A stretch of DNA of 6,076 nucleotides from Nitrospira sp. ST-bin4 (GCA_002083565.1 MSXM01000103.1:522-6597), one strand, 5' to 3'. Positions 1-6,076 are shown, counted from the first letter of the stretch. The notes: generated by a model from the sequence alone, not told the origin. Numbers and translations are program-made.

Positions 1-380
1 GCAAGAAGTGGGAATCTGAAAAACCAGTGCAGTGTCCAGGCATCGCGGCAGGACAATTCGAAAACACCAAGTCACTTTCTTATGCGGTTCTGCTAGTTGC
101 CCAAGATCACGTCGATGCCGGTTATAAACTGCTTGTCTTCAGTTCTAAACCTGGACAATCCTACGAAATGAGAGCGCTTGATTTGGGTGAGAACGGAGCG
201 CCGAACTTCTTCATCCATGCCGTACCAATGAGCAAGTTTTTCGATAACAAATCGAGGAAAAAGTTCCAGGCTTATACAAGCGACGGCATCTTGCTGGTAG
301 ACGCAGCAGAACAGGAATATGAGGTCGATGTGTACTTTTGGGCGAATGGCACCTATCAGCATCATCCGATCGATTACTAG
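1..380 (+). CDS. Hypothetical protein, C-terminal part (5' end outside window)
   Basis: The reading frame is open from the left edge (first full codon at 3) to a TAG at 378-380. The true start is therefore probably upstream; the GTG at 27 is only the first possible start inside the window, and no clear Shine-Dalgarno precedes it. About 126 residues are visible. I do not recognise the family. The visible part has no evident signal peptide or membrane segment and reads as a small soluble alpha/beta domain: hydrophobic strands (YAVLLVAQDHV, KLLVFSS, GILLVDA) alternate with charged stretches, and it ends in an aromatic, acidic tail (YEVDVYFWANGTYQHHPIDY). There is a single cysteine, in the VQCPG segment. 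By hand count GC is about 48% over 1-360, clearly below fumC and tex, which may mean weaker selection or later acquisition. Coding status is supported by the length of the open frame and its protein-like composition; function is unknown. Confidence 0.6.
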   Translation, partial: KKWESEKPVQCPGIAAGQFENTKSLSYAVLLVAQDHVDAGYKLLVFSSKPGQSYEMRALDLGENGAPNFFIHAVPMSKFFDNKSRKKFQAYTSDGILLVDAAEQEYEVDVYFWANGTYQHHPIDY

Positions 381-391
381 AACCTGATTGG

Positions 392-408
392 AGTTGAGAC
401 TCTCAACT
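392..408 (+). other. Short perfect inverted repeat after the first gene
   Basis: AGTTGAGA and TCTCAACT are perfect inverted copies around a single central C, starting 12 nt after the stop codon at 378-380. The RNA could form a 7-bp stem with a 3-nt loop. No T-tract follows (GATGGTCG comes next), so it is not a standard intrinsic terminator. It could protect a 3' end, assist Rho-dependent termination or bind a dimeric protein. The structure is visible; its role is inferred. Confidence 0.35.
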
Positions 409-524
409 GATGGTCGCCGTACCTTTCCGCTACCCCCTTATCCCAATAATCAAGAAGCGGTTGAGCTCAAACTGTTAACTGCCGGCATAACCTGATCCCC
501 TGTAGTCCCCTGTGCAGTTCTTTG

Positions 525-567
525 CCGACATAGCCAACGTAGGTTTCGCGCCTACACACGGTGTCGG
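525..567 (+). other. Two-stem fold-back structure upstream of fumC
   Basis: CCGACA (525-530) pairs with TGTCGG (562-567), extendable by a G-T wobble (524/568). Inside it GTAGG (539-543) pairs with CCTAC (551-555) around a 7-nt loop. The two stems are nested and separated by an internal loop of 8 and 6 nt. The structure lies about 90 nt before the fumC start, so it could sit in the mRNA leader if transcription begins upstream of 525. It does not match any riboswitch I know. Each stem is short enough that chance cannot be excluded. Apart from this, the hairpin at 392-408 and a direct repeat at 497-513, I see nothing definite in the 381-656 gap. Confidence 0.25.
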
Positions 568-644
568 TATGCCTTCCCGCTCTTGTAGAACCCGGTGGCC
601 AGCGTTTATCATGGCGCGCACAGCGATTGAGAACCCTTCAACAT

Positions 645-648
645 GGAG
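645..648 (+). promoter_or_regulatory. Shine-Dalgarno site for fumC
   Basis: GGAG at 645-648 lies 8 nt before the ATG at 657, which is ideal spacing. This favours that start over the in-frame ATG at 672, which has only a close GAAG upstream. Confidence 0.6.
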
Positions 649-656
649 CATAGGGC

Positions 657-2093
657 ATGACGAAGAATGACATGCAGCAATCAGCGTCGACTCGAATTGA
701 GCGAGACACAATGGGAGAGCTGGCTGTTCCGTCTGATGCCTATTACGGCGTGCAGACGGCGCGCGCGATCGAGAATTTTCCGATCAGCCCGCTGCGCATG
801 CCGCGTTCGGTCATACGGGCGATGGGCATGATCAAGCGGGCGGCGGCCAGCGTGAACCAGTCGCTGGGCCTCCTCGACAAGAAACCGGCCGATGCGATCA
901 GAGCAGCCGCCACCGAGGTCATGGATGGCAAGCTGGACGCCGAATTTCCAGTGGATATTTTTCAGACCGGTTCCGGCACTTCTACAAACATGAATACCAA
1001 TGAGGTTATCTCCAATCGCGCCACCGAACTCCTCGGCGGCGCGCGAGGCAGCAAGCTCGTGCATCCGAACGACCATGTGAATTTGGGACAATCCAGCAAC
1101 GACGTGATTCCGACAGCCATTCATATTGCCGCGTCGGAGCTGATGCAACAGCAGCTTCTGCCGGCGCTGACCCGCCTGCGCAAGGCGCTGGATCGGAAGG
1201 CCAAAGAGTTCGACAAGATAGTGAAAATCGGCCGCACACATTTACAGGACGCCACGCCTGTGCGGCTGGGGCAGGAATTCGGCGGCTATGCCCGCCAGAT
1301 CGAGCTCGGCATCCAGCGGGTGAAGCGGGCGCAAGAGGCGCTGAGTGAAGTGGCGCTCGGCGGGACTGCGGTCGGTACCGGGTTGAACTGCCATCCGAAG
1401 TTTTCCGCCAAGGTCATGGCGATTGTGTCGAAAGAAACCGGCTGTGCGTTCAAGGAAGCCAAGAATCACTTTGAGGCGCAGTCCGCGCAGGATTCCCTGG
1501 TCGAAGCGAGCGGCGAGTTGAGGACGATCGCCGTGAGCTTGATGAAAATTGCCAACGACGTTCGCTGGCTCGGCTCGGGGCCCCGCTGCGGATTGGGAGA
1601 AATCAATTTGCCGGAAACGCAGCCCGGCTCCTCGATCATGCCGGGAAAGGTCAATCCGGTCATAGCCGAATCGGTCACGATGGTCTGTGCGCAGGTGATC
1701 GGCAATGACGTGACCGTGACGATCGGCGGGCAGGCGGCCAACTTTGAATTGATCGTGATGATGCCGGTGATGGCCTACAATCTTCTGCAGTCGATTGAAT
1801 TGCTCGCGTCCGCGTCCAACAACTTTTCGGCGAAGTGCATCGAAGGCATCAAAGCCAACGAAGAACGCTGCAAGAGCTTGATCGAAGAGAGCCTCGCCAT
1901 GTGCACGGCGCTGGCGCCGGCGATCGGCTACGAAGCAGCGGCAAAGCTGGCCAAGGATGCCTATAAATCAGGGAAGACCGTCCGGCAAGTGGCCAAGGAA
2001 CAAAAAGTCCTGCCGGACAAGAAGCTCGCCGAACTCCTTGATCCCTGGCGCATGACCGAACCGGGCGGGCCGGTCGGAAGCGCGGGGGGCTAG
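657..2093 (+). CDS. fumC: Class II fumarate hydratase (fumarase C)
   Basis: Catalyses the reversible hydration of fumarate to (S)-malate in the TCA cycle; it is an iron-independent, cytoplasmic homotetramer of the fumarase/aspartase superfamily. The 478 residues are close to the usual length (about 460-470). Visible motifs are QTGSGTSTNMNTNE (about 103-116), HPNDH (136-140, the second-site His/Asp region), QSSND (145-149), RTHLQDATP (193-201) with the proposed general-base His195, and the superfamily signature GSSIMPGKVNP (324-334). In the signature Ser325, Lys331 and Asn333 correspond to E. coli FumC Ser318, Lys324 and Asn326. The constant +7 offset to E. coli numbering at His136, His195 and Ser325 shows that the core aligns without gaps there. 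TGSGT, NRATELLGG and KIANDVRWLGSGPRCG favour fumarase over aspartase. The start is set by GGAG at 645-648. All key residues are present. No gene lies close enough on either side to suggest an operon (276-bp gap before, 205-bp gap after). Confidence 0.96.
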   Translation: MTKNDMQQSASTRIERDTMGELAVPSDAYYGVQTARAIENFPISPLRMPRSVIRAMGMIKRAAASVNQSLGLLDKKPADAIRAAATEVMDGKLDAEFPVDIFQTGSGTSTNMNTNEVISNRATELLGGARGSKLVHPNDHVNLGQSSNDVIPTAIHIAASELMQQQLLPALTRLRKALDRKAKEFDKIVKIGRTHLQDATPVRLGQEFGGYARQIELGIQRVKRAQEALSEVALGGTAVGTGLNCHPKFSAKVMAIVSKETGCAFKEAKNHFEAQSAQDSLVEASGELRTIAVSLMKIANDVRWLGSGPRCGLGEINLPETQPGSSIMPGKVNPVIAESVTMVCAQVIGNDVTVTIGGQAANFELIVMMPVMAYNLLQSIELLASASNNFSAKCIEGIKANEERCKSLIEESLAMCTALAPAIGYEAAAKLAKDAYKSGKTVRQVAKEQKVLPDKKLAELLDPWRMTEPGGPVGSAGG

Positions 2094-2114
2094 GCCGTAC
2101 TTCGTCGCTCGTAT

Positions 2115-2260
2115 CTCGTGAAGCGTGAAGCGTCGTTCGGCCGAAAGAGCCGATGGCTGATAGTGTAGGACTGGAATGGAAACAGAGCGAGTCAATGCTG
2201 TGATTGAATTCCGTGCCATCAGCTATCAGTTCTGCCTCTCAATGGGATACGCTTCACGAG
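2115..2260. repeat. Nested inverted repeat between fumC and tex
   Basis: CTCGTGAAGCGT (2115-2126) and ACGCTTCACGAG (2249-2260) form a perfect 12-bp inverted repeat, extendable by G-T pairs. Inside it CTGATAG (2157-2163) and CTATCAG (2223-2229) form a second, nested 7-bp pair. The left arm also carries a tandem heptamer, CGTGAAG at 2117-2123 and 2124-2130, so the right arm can pair in two registers. The element fills most of the 205-bp gap. No open frame of interest lies within it, and no T-tract marks it as an intrinsic terminator. It looks like a small dispersed palindromic repeat or a degenerate MITE. Copy number cannot be judged from one window. Confidence 0.5.
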
Positions 2261-2298
2261 GAACCATCGTTTAAGCCATAGGAACTAATGATCTACAG

Positions 2299-4701
2299 AT
2301 GACAGCTCCAACGACTCCAACGCTCTCCGACGCGGCGCAGCTCAAAATTGTTCCCCTCATCGCCAAGGAACTCGGCGCCGGGGCCCATCAGGTCGCGGCG
2401 GCGGTGGCGCTGCTCGACGAGGGTTCGACCGTTCCGTTCATCGCGCGGTATCGCAAGGAGGCGACCGGTAATCTGGACGATACGCAGTTGCGCACCCTGG
2501 AAGAGCGCCTGCTCTATCTGCGTGAGTTGGAAGTGCGGCGTGCCGCAGTATTGGCATCGATCGAAGAACAGGGAAAGTTGACCGATGTCTTGCGTGCCGG
2601 CATTGAGGCGGCGGCGACAAAACAAGCCGTGGAAGATTTGTATCTGCCCTTCAAGCCCAAGCGCCGGACGCGCGCCCAGATTGCGCGCGAGGCAGGGCTG
2701 GAGCCCTTGGCCGATGGCCTTCTGGCTGATCCGACACTGAATCCTGAGCAGGAGGCGTTCAAATATATTCGTGTGATCCCTGCCGCCGAAGGGATCGAAG
2801 CGATTAATGTGCCCGATGCCAAAACGGCCCTAGAAGGAGCCCGCGACATTCTCATGGAGCGGTTTGCCGAAACGGCCGACCTGCTGGCTGCGCTGCGGAC
2901 GCGGCTGTGGGAGCAGGGGGTGTTGACCTCGACGGTGATGAAAGACAAAGAGCAGGCTGAGGAGGAAAAGTTTCGGGATTACTATGCCTATGCGGAAACG
3001 ATTAAGACTATCCCGTCGCATCGTGCGCTCGCGCTTTTCCGGGGCCGTACGCTCGGTGTCTTGAAGCTGGAACTGGGTCTGGGAGAGACGCTCGACGCGG
3101 TCGTCCCGCATCCCTGTGTGTCGATGATCGCGGCTCACGCGGGCATTCAGGACCGAGGCCGGCCAGCCGACAAGTGGCTGGCTGCGGTGTGCGACTGGAC
3201 GTGGCGCGTGAAGATCCATTCGCAGCTCAGTATCGAATTACTGGTGCAATTGCGTGAAGCGGCCGAAGCCGAAGCGATCAAGATTTTTGCCCGCAACCTT
3301 CATGAGCTGTTATTGGCGGCGCCGGCCGGCCCTAAGGCCGTGCTCGGCCTGGATCCCGGCATTCGCACCGGCTGTAAAGTGGCGGTGGTCGATGCGACCG
3401 GAAAATTGTTGGACACGGCGACGATCTACCCGCACCAGCCGCGCAACGACTGGCAGGGCTCGTTGGAAACGCTGGTACGGCTTGTCATTCAACACGGCGT
3501 GGAATTGATTTCGATCGGCAACGGAACGGCGAGCCGTGAGACGGACAAGTTGGCGGTCGAGGTCATCAAGATGGTCGCGGCTCACAAGCCGGAACAGAAG
3601 ATTGCCAAAATTGTGGTCAGCGAAGCAGGCGCGTCGGTCTATTCGGCCTCGGCATTTGCCGCGGCCGAATTTCCACATTTGGATGTGAGTATCCGCGGCG
3701 CGGTCTCCATTGCCAGACGATTGCAGGACCCGCTGGCCGAGCTGGTCAAGATCGAGCCGAAGGCGATCGGGGTCGGCCAATATCAGCACGATGTGAACCA
3801 GCGAGCCTTGGCGCGGTCGCTTGATGCCACGGTCGAAGATTGTGTAAATGCCGTCGGCGTGAACGTGAATACTGCCTCGGCGCCCTTGTTGGAACGGGTG
3901 TCTGGTTTGAACAAGGCGTTGGCCAAGAATATTGTGGACTATCGGGATGCGAACGGGCCCTTTCCAAACCGGATGGCGATCCGGAATGTGCCGCGACTTG
4001 GTGAGAAAACCTTCGAGCAGGCGGCGGGGTTTTTGCGCATTCCCGATGGCGATAATCCCTTGGATCGGTCTGCCGTTCATCCGGAGGCCTATCCGGTGGT
4101 CGAACGCATTCTGATGCGGCTAGGGACCGGGATTGCCGACGTGATGCGGCAGCCGGCTGGTTTAAAAGGGTTGTCGCCTGCCGATTTTACCGATGAAAAG
4201 TTCGGGGTGCCGACGGTGCGGGATATTCTTGCAGAGCTCGAAAAGCCGGGCCGCGACCCGCGTCCTGAATTCAAGACGGCGATCTTCCGGGAGGGAGTTG
4301 AATCCCTGAGTGATTTACAGCCCGGCATGGTGTTAGAGGGAGTGGTGACAAATGTGGCGGCGTTCGGCGCCTTCGTCGATATCGGCGTCCATCAGGACGG
4401 GCTTGTCCATGTGTCGGCGTTGGCGAATAAGTTCGTGAAAGATCCGCACGAAGTGGTCAAGCCCGGGCAGGTCGTCAAGGTGAAGGTGCTCGACGTGGAT
4501 CTGAAACGCCAGCGCATCTCGCTGACCATGCGGATCGATGACGCAGCCGGACGTCCAGTTGCTCCACTACAGTCCCGGAGTGTGGCAGCCCAGGACTCAC
4601 GCGGGCGTGGACAGTCGGCATCCGGCCAGGCGGCGTCACGAGCCCCTCAGCCGATCGGCGCGATGGCGATGGCGTTGGCCAAGGCCAGACAGAAGTCATA
4701 A
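2299..4701 (+). CDS. tex: Tex family S1 RNA-binding transcription accessory protein
   Basis: Tex is a conserved cytoplasmic nucleic-acid-binding protein related to the core of eukaryotic Spt6 and linked to transcription and RNA processing. At 800 residues it is slightly longer than the usual 770-785. Domains in order: the helical Tex N-terminal region (about 10-200) with VPFIARYRKEATGNLDD at 45-61; a central helical part; a YqgF/RNase H-like domain (about 345-470) starting LGLDPGIRTGCKVAVVD (349-365); the conserved VSEAGASVYSAS (440-451) and IGVGQYQHDVNQ (490-501); helix-hairpin-helix motifs (about 510-580); and an S1 domain (about 674-746, GMVLEGVVTNVAAFGAFVDIG). The tail (about 750-785) is rich in Ser, Gln, Arg and Ala and accounts for the extra length; it ends in a basic helix, ALAKARQKS. 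An in-frame TAA at 2272-2274 makes ATG 2299 the first possible start. Its ribosome-binding site is weak, the nearest purine run (AGGAA, 2280-2284) being 14 nt away. It is complete, with no frameshift. Confidence 0.96.
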   Translation: MTAPTTPTLSDAAQLKIVPLIAKELGAGAHQVAAAVALLDEGSTVPFIARYRKEATGNLDDTQLRTLEERLLYLRELEVRRAAVLASIEEQGKLTDVLRAGIEAAATKQAVEDLYLPFKPKRRTRAQIAREAGLEPLADGLLADPTLNPEQEAFKYIRVIPAAEGIEAINVPDAKTALEGARDILMERFAETADLLAALRTRLWEQGVLTSTVMKDKEQAEEEKFRDYYAYAETIKTIPSHRALALFRGRTLGVLKLELGLGETLDAVVPHPCVSMIAAHAGIQDRGRPADKWLAAVCDWTWRVKIHSQLSIELLVQLREAAEAEAIKIFARNLHELLLAAPAGPKAVLGLDPGIRTGCKVAVVDATGKLLDTATIYPHQPRNDWQGSLETLVRLVIQHGVELISIGNGTASRETDKLAVEVIKMVAAHKPEQKIAKIVVSEAGASVYSASAFAAAEFPHLDVSIRGAVSIARRLQDPLAELVKIEPKAIGVGQYQHDVNQRALARSLDATVEDCVNAVGVNVNTASAPLLERVSGLNKALAKNIVDYRDANGPFPNRMAIRNVPRLGEKTFEQAAGFLRIPDGDNPLDRSAVHPEAYPVVERILMRLGTGIADVMRQPAGLKGLSPADFTDEKFGVPTVRDILAELEKPGRDPRPEFKTAIFREGVESLSDLQPGMVLEGVVTNVAAFGAFVDIGVHQDGLVHVSALANKFVKDPHEVVKPGQVVKVKVLDVDLKRQRISLTMRIDDAAGRPVAPLQSRSVAAQDSRGRGQSASGQAASRAPQPIGAMAMALAKARQKS

Positions 4702-4710
4702 AGAGCATTG

Positions 4711-4945
4711 GCAGGATGCTGAAAATGCCCACCAGCGGTGTTCTCGCATCGCTCAGAGGCTCAACGTGCGGAACTCGTGGAGGCAAGAAACCTATCCGCT
4801 CGCATGTGATCGAAGCGAGCGGTTCAAGCGAAGCTTGGTATGTACCTCCTCGCCACTTCGCTCGCTGCGGCCGCCCCGCGGTATGGCGCGTCTCGGCGCG
4901 CCGGGGTTGGGCGGGTGAGACCAGTGGCCATTTTGAGCATCCTGC
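4711..4945. repeat. MITE-like palindromic element with 25-bp terminal inverted repeats
   Basis: The left end (4711-4735, beginning GCAGGATGCTGAAAATG) and the reverse complement of the right end (4921-4945) agree at 21 of 25 positions, including a perfect outer 10 bp (GCAGGATGCT). The 235-bp interior is GC-rich and strongly self-complementary. CCGCTCGC/GCGAGCGG (4796-4803/4815-4822) forms an 8-bp hairpin, and GGCGCG/CGCGCC (4885-4890/4897-4902) forms another, flanked by CCCC (4874-4877) and GGGG (4903-4906). It encodes no transposase, and I see no convincing target-site duplication at the borders. It starts 9 nt after the tex stop, so a tex transcript running through it would fold heavily; it may act as a 3' end or attenuator. 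From memory, similar palindromes ending in GCATCCTGC occur between genes in Nitrospira genomes; this is unverified. Confidence 0.7.
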
Positions 4946-5049
4946 TCGGATCGTTAGCATCGTATGAACCCTCGATTTTCAACCTGCTAGAGTAATCGTT
5001 GTGACTCAATACTAAGCCTGACCCCAAAGACATCGGAATCTTCCCGCTG

Positions 5050-5077
5050 TTGCCTCAGGGCGGCAAGACGATATACT
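5050..5077 (+). promoter_or_regulatory. Candidate sigma-70-type promoter abutting the lipoprotein start
   Basis: TTGCCT (5050-5055, 4 of 6 matches to TTGACA) and TATACT (5072-5077, 5 of 6 matches to TATAAT) are separated by 16 bp. The -10 box ends only 5 nt before the ATG at 5083, so transcription would begin at or next to the start codon and give a leaderless mRNA. This agrees with the lack of a usable Shine-Dalgarno: GAAG at 5078-5081 is a single base from the ATG. The match could be due to chance. The rest of 4946-5082 shows no gene or other clear site. Confidence 0.35.
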
Positions 5078-5082
5078 GAAGC

Positions 5083-5799
5083 ATGCTGGATTCCGTCGGC
5101 CATCCTCGCTCCCCCGCAATCTATCTTCTGATTATGTTCGGCGCAGTTGCTTTAGCAGGCTGCGCCACGATAGGGCATCAACCGGCACAGGATGAAATCA
5201 ATGTGATGGTACCCACGACAGGAACGCGTGGAGAGATCTGCTGTGCCATGGCCAAGGGGATACCGAGGCAAGAGGCCTTGGTACAAGCGGCCGTCGGACT
5301 GCTCGGTCGGAATCGTATCGAAGTGGGGGGGCGGCACTATACTCCGGATTGTTCGGGCCTCGTCCGGGGCCTGTATGCCGTGCAACGTGTCGACTTGTAC
5401 GATGGACTGGGCGAACTGGACGGCGGCAACGGCGTCGGACGCATCTTCACCCATGTCGTAGAGCATGGGCGGATTCACTATGGCCCGACCGTTCATCCGG
5501 GGGATGTCGTGTTTTTTCACAACACCTGGGATTTTAATCGCGACGGCTTGCCCAACGATCCGCTCACGCACGTGGGCGTGGTGGAGAAGGTGGAACGCGA
5601 CGGGACGGTGATCTTCGTGAGCTGGGTGTCGGCGGGAGTGGAACGCTATCGGATGAATTTACGTCGGCCGGACATGCACAAGACCGCCGACGGGCGCGTT
5701 CTCAACGATTACATGCGCCGGAAAGGATCGGGCGATCATCAAGCCACCCGGTATCTGACCGGCCAACTCTTCGCCGCCTTCGGGACAGTGCTACGATAG
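5083..5799 (+). CDS. Predicted lipoprotein with NlpC/P60-type cysteine peptidase domain
   Basis: Likely an envelope enzyme that cleaves peptidoglycan peptides, or a relative that has lost this activity. The 238 residues begin with a lipoprotein signal: hydrophobic AIYLLIMFGAVALAGC with lipobox L24-A25-G26-C27. Ala rather than Asp after the Cys suggests outer-membrane sorting. The NlpC/P60-like domain spans about 61-195. PDCSGLVRGLY (88-98) gives the nucleophile Cys90, HPGDVVFF (138-145) is the usual strand before the active-site His, and LTHVGVVEKV (161-170) gives His163. The position where the third catalytic residue (His, Asn or Gln) is expected reads FVSWV (178-182), with Ser180. DFNRDGLPND (150-159) resembles a calcium-binding EF-hand loop. 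The C-terminus TGQLFAAFGT (226-235) matches my memory of uncharacterised NlpC-like proteins. An in-frame TGA at 5077-5079 makes ATG 5083 the first possible start; ATG 5134 would leave too short a signal peptide. Exact substrate unknown. Confidence 0.8.
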   Translation: MLDSVGHPRSPAIYLLIMFGAVALAGCATIGHQPAQDEINVMVPTTGTRGEICCAMAKGIPRQEALVQAAVGLLGRNRIEVGGRHYTPDCSGLVRGLYAVQRVDLYDGLGELDGGNGVGRIFTHVVEHGRIHYGPTVHPGDVVFFHNTWDFNRDGLPNDPLTHVGVVEKVERDGTVIFVSWVSAGVERYRMNLRRPDMHKTADGRVLNDYMRRKGSGDHQATRYLTGQLFAAFGTVLR

Positions 5800-5891
5800 G
5801 CTACCAGCCAGTACATCCATTTACGGCTAGGTTGACACCGGGATGGGTGGAGTGAGCACGAATGGGTTGCTCGATGACAGGACCCGTCAAG

Positions 5892-6076
5892 TCACACCGG
5901 CCATTGTTCTTCCTTCCACGCCATGTCCCAGAACATCCACTCATAGCGGGAGCTGATGATGAACGATTCTTCCATCCGCTTCCGTTCTTCCTTCCCCGCC
6001 GTCTTGGCCCACTGATCGACTTTCTTTCGCATCCACCGTTGGACTTCGGCAAACTCCGGCGAGGCATAGAGCATGA
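5892..6076 (-). CDS. tenA: TenA/thiaminase II family protein, C-terminal part (5' end outside window)
   Basis: TenA-family enzymes hydrolyse aminopyrimidine products of thiamine breakdown (some also cleave thiamine) and return the pyrimidine to thiamine synthesis in the cytoplasm. About 60 C-terminal residues are visible, read right to left, ending in TGA (complement of 5892-5894). The stretch YASPEF followed by a charged helix and then SSRYEWMFWDMAW (about 41-53 of the visible part) is the typical TenA C-terminus. The Glu in RYEWMFWDMAW corresponds to the active-site Glu205 of B. subtilis TenA. The ATG at 6074-6072 is probably internal, since TenA proteins are about 220 residues and YASPEF lies about three quarters along. 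The catalytic Cys and Asp lie outside the window. The gene converges on the lipoprotein gene with a 92-bp gap. No regulatory site is visible because the 5' end is missing. Confidence 0.8.
   Translation of the reverse strand, partial: MLYASPEFAEVQRWMRKKVDQWAKTAGKEERKRMEESFIISSRYEWMFWDMAWKEEQWPV

Noticed and set aside
461..491. Promoter upstream of fumC (TTGAGC with CATAAC)
   Set aside because: The spacing is 19 bp and both boxes match the consensus poorly; similar weak pairs occur elsewhere in the gap.
681..1241. 186-codon open frame on the minus strand inside fumC
   Set aside because: It is antisense to the conserved fumarase core and its composition (His, Arg, Gly rich) is that of a shadow frame.
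657..2093. Aspartase (aspA) instead of fumarase
   Set aside because: The QTGSGT, NRATELLGG and HPND segments follow fumarase rather than the corresponding aspartase sequences, and the E. coli FumC catalytic positions align with a constant offset.
2137..2153. Intrinsic terminator for fumC (TCGGC/GCCGA hairpin)
   Set aside because: The stem is only 5 bp with a 7-nt loop, and no T-tract follows.
3310..4080. 256-codon open frame on the minus strand inside tex
   Set aside because: It lies wholly antisense to conserved Tex domains, has an Arg/Gln/His-rich composition typical of antisense frames in GC-rich genes, and has no recognisable motif.
4475..4960. 161-codon minus-strand and 83- and 126-codon plus-strand frames over the tex end and the palindromic element
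   Set aside because: They are open because the DNA is GC-rich and palindromic. They overlap the tex S1 region or the repeat and show no protein-family features.
5832..5837. Exact TTGACA between the convergent genes
   Set aside because: No -10-like hexamer lies 15-19 bp downstream on that strand, and a plus-strand promoter here would point into the end of the convergent tenA gene.
5854..5872. GAGCA/TGCTC hairpin as a bidirectional terminator between the convergent genes
   Set aside because: Five base pairs with a 9-nt loop and no T-run on either side is too weak to call.
5801..6067. 88-codon minus-strand open frame at the right end
   Set aside because: It overlaps in another frame the segment that clearly encodes the TenA C-terminus, and is rich in Arg, Gly and Ser without motifs.

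Overview
The window looks like a chromosomal stretch from a fairly GC-rich Gram-negative bacterium. It carries housekeeping genes, an outer-membrane-type lipoprotein and intergenic palindromes. The protein sequences and the style of the long palindrome after tex fit a Nitrospira-like (Nitrospirota) genome. That assignment is from memory and inference; nothing in the sequence proves it.

Layout. (1) 1-380, + strand: the C-terminal part of an unrecognised, AT-richer protein cut by the window's left edge. (2) 381-656: a non-coding gap with two possible RNA structures and the ribosome-binding site of the next gene. (3) 657-2093, +: class II fumarase (fumC), complete. (4) 2094-2298: a gap with a nested inverted repeat. 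(5) 2299-4701, +: complete tex, an RNA-binding transcription accessory protein. (6) 4702-5082: a 381-bp gap, mostly a 235-bp MITE-like palindromic element (4711-4945), followed by a possible promoter at 5050-5077. (7) 5083-5799, +: a predicted lipoprotein with an NlpC/P60-type cysteine peptidase domain. (8) 5892-6076, - strand: the C-terminal end of a TenA-family protein (thiamine salvage), convergent with the lipoprotein gene and cut by the right edge.

The genes do not form an obvious pathway. Fumarase belongs to the TCA cycle, Tex to RNA/transcription quality control, the lipoprotein to the cell envelope and TenA to thiamine pyrimidine salvage. The gaps of about 200-380 bp, each with repeat or fold-back structure, argue against one operon. 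I found no defence system, CRISPR array, transposase, tRNA or rRNA.

The points most worth a second look are the palindromic element downstream of tex, the nested inverted repeat upstream of tex, a possible leaderless promoter for the lipoprotein, and that lipoprotein's unusual active site and EF-hand-like insertion.
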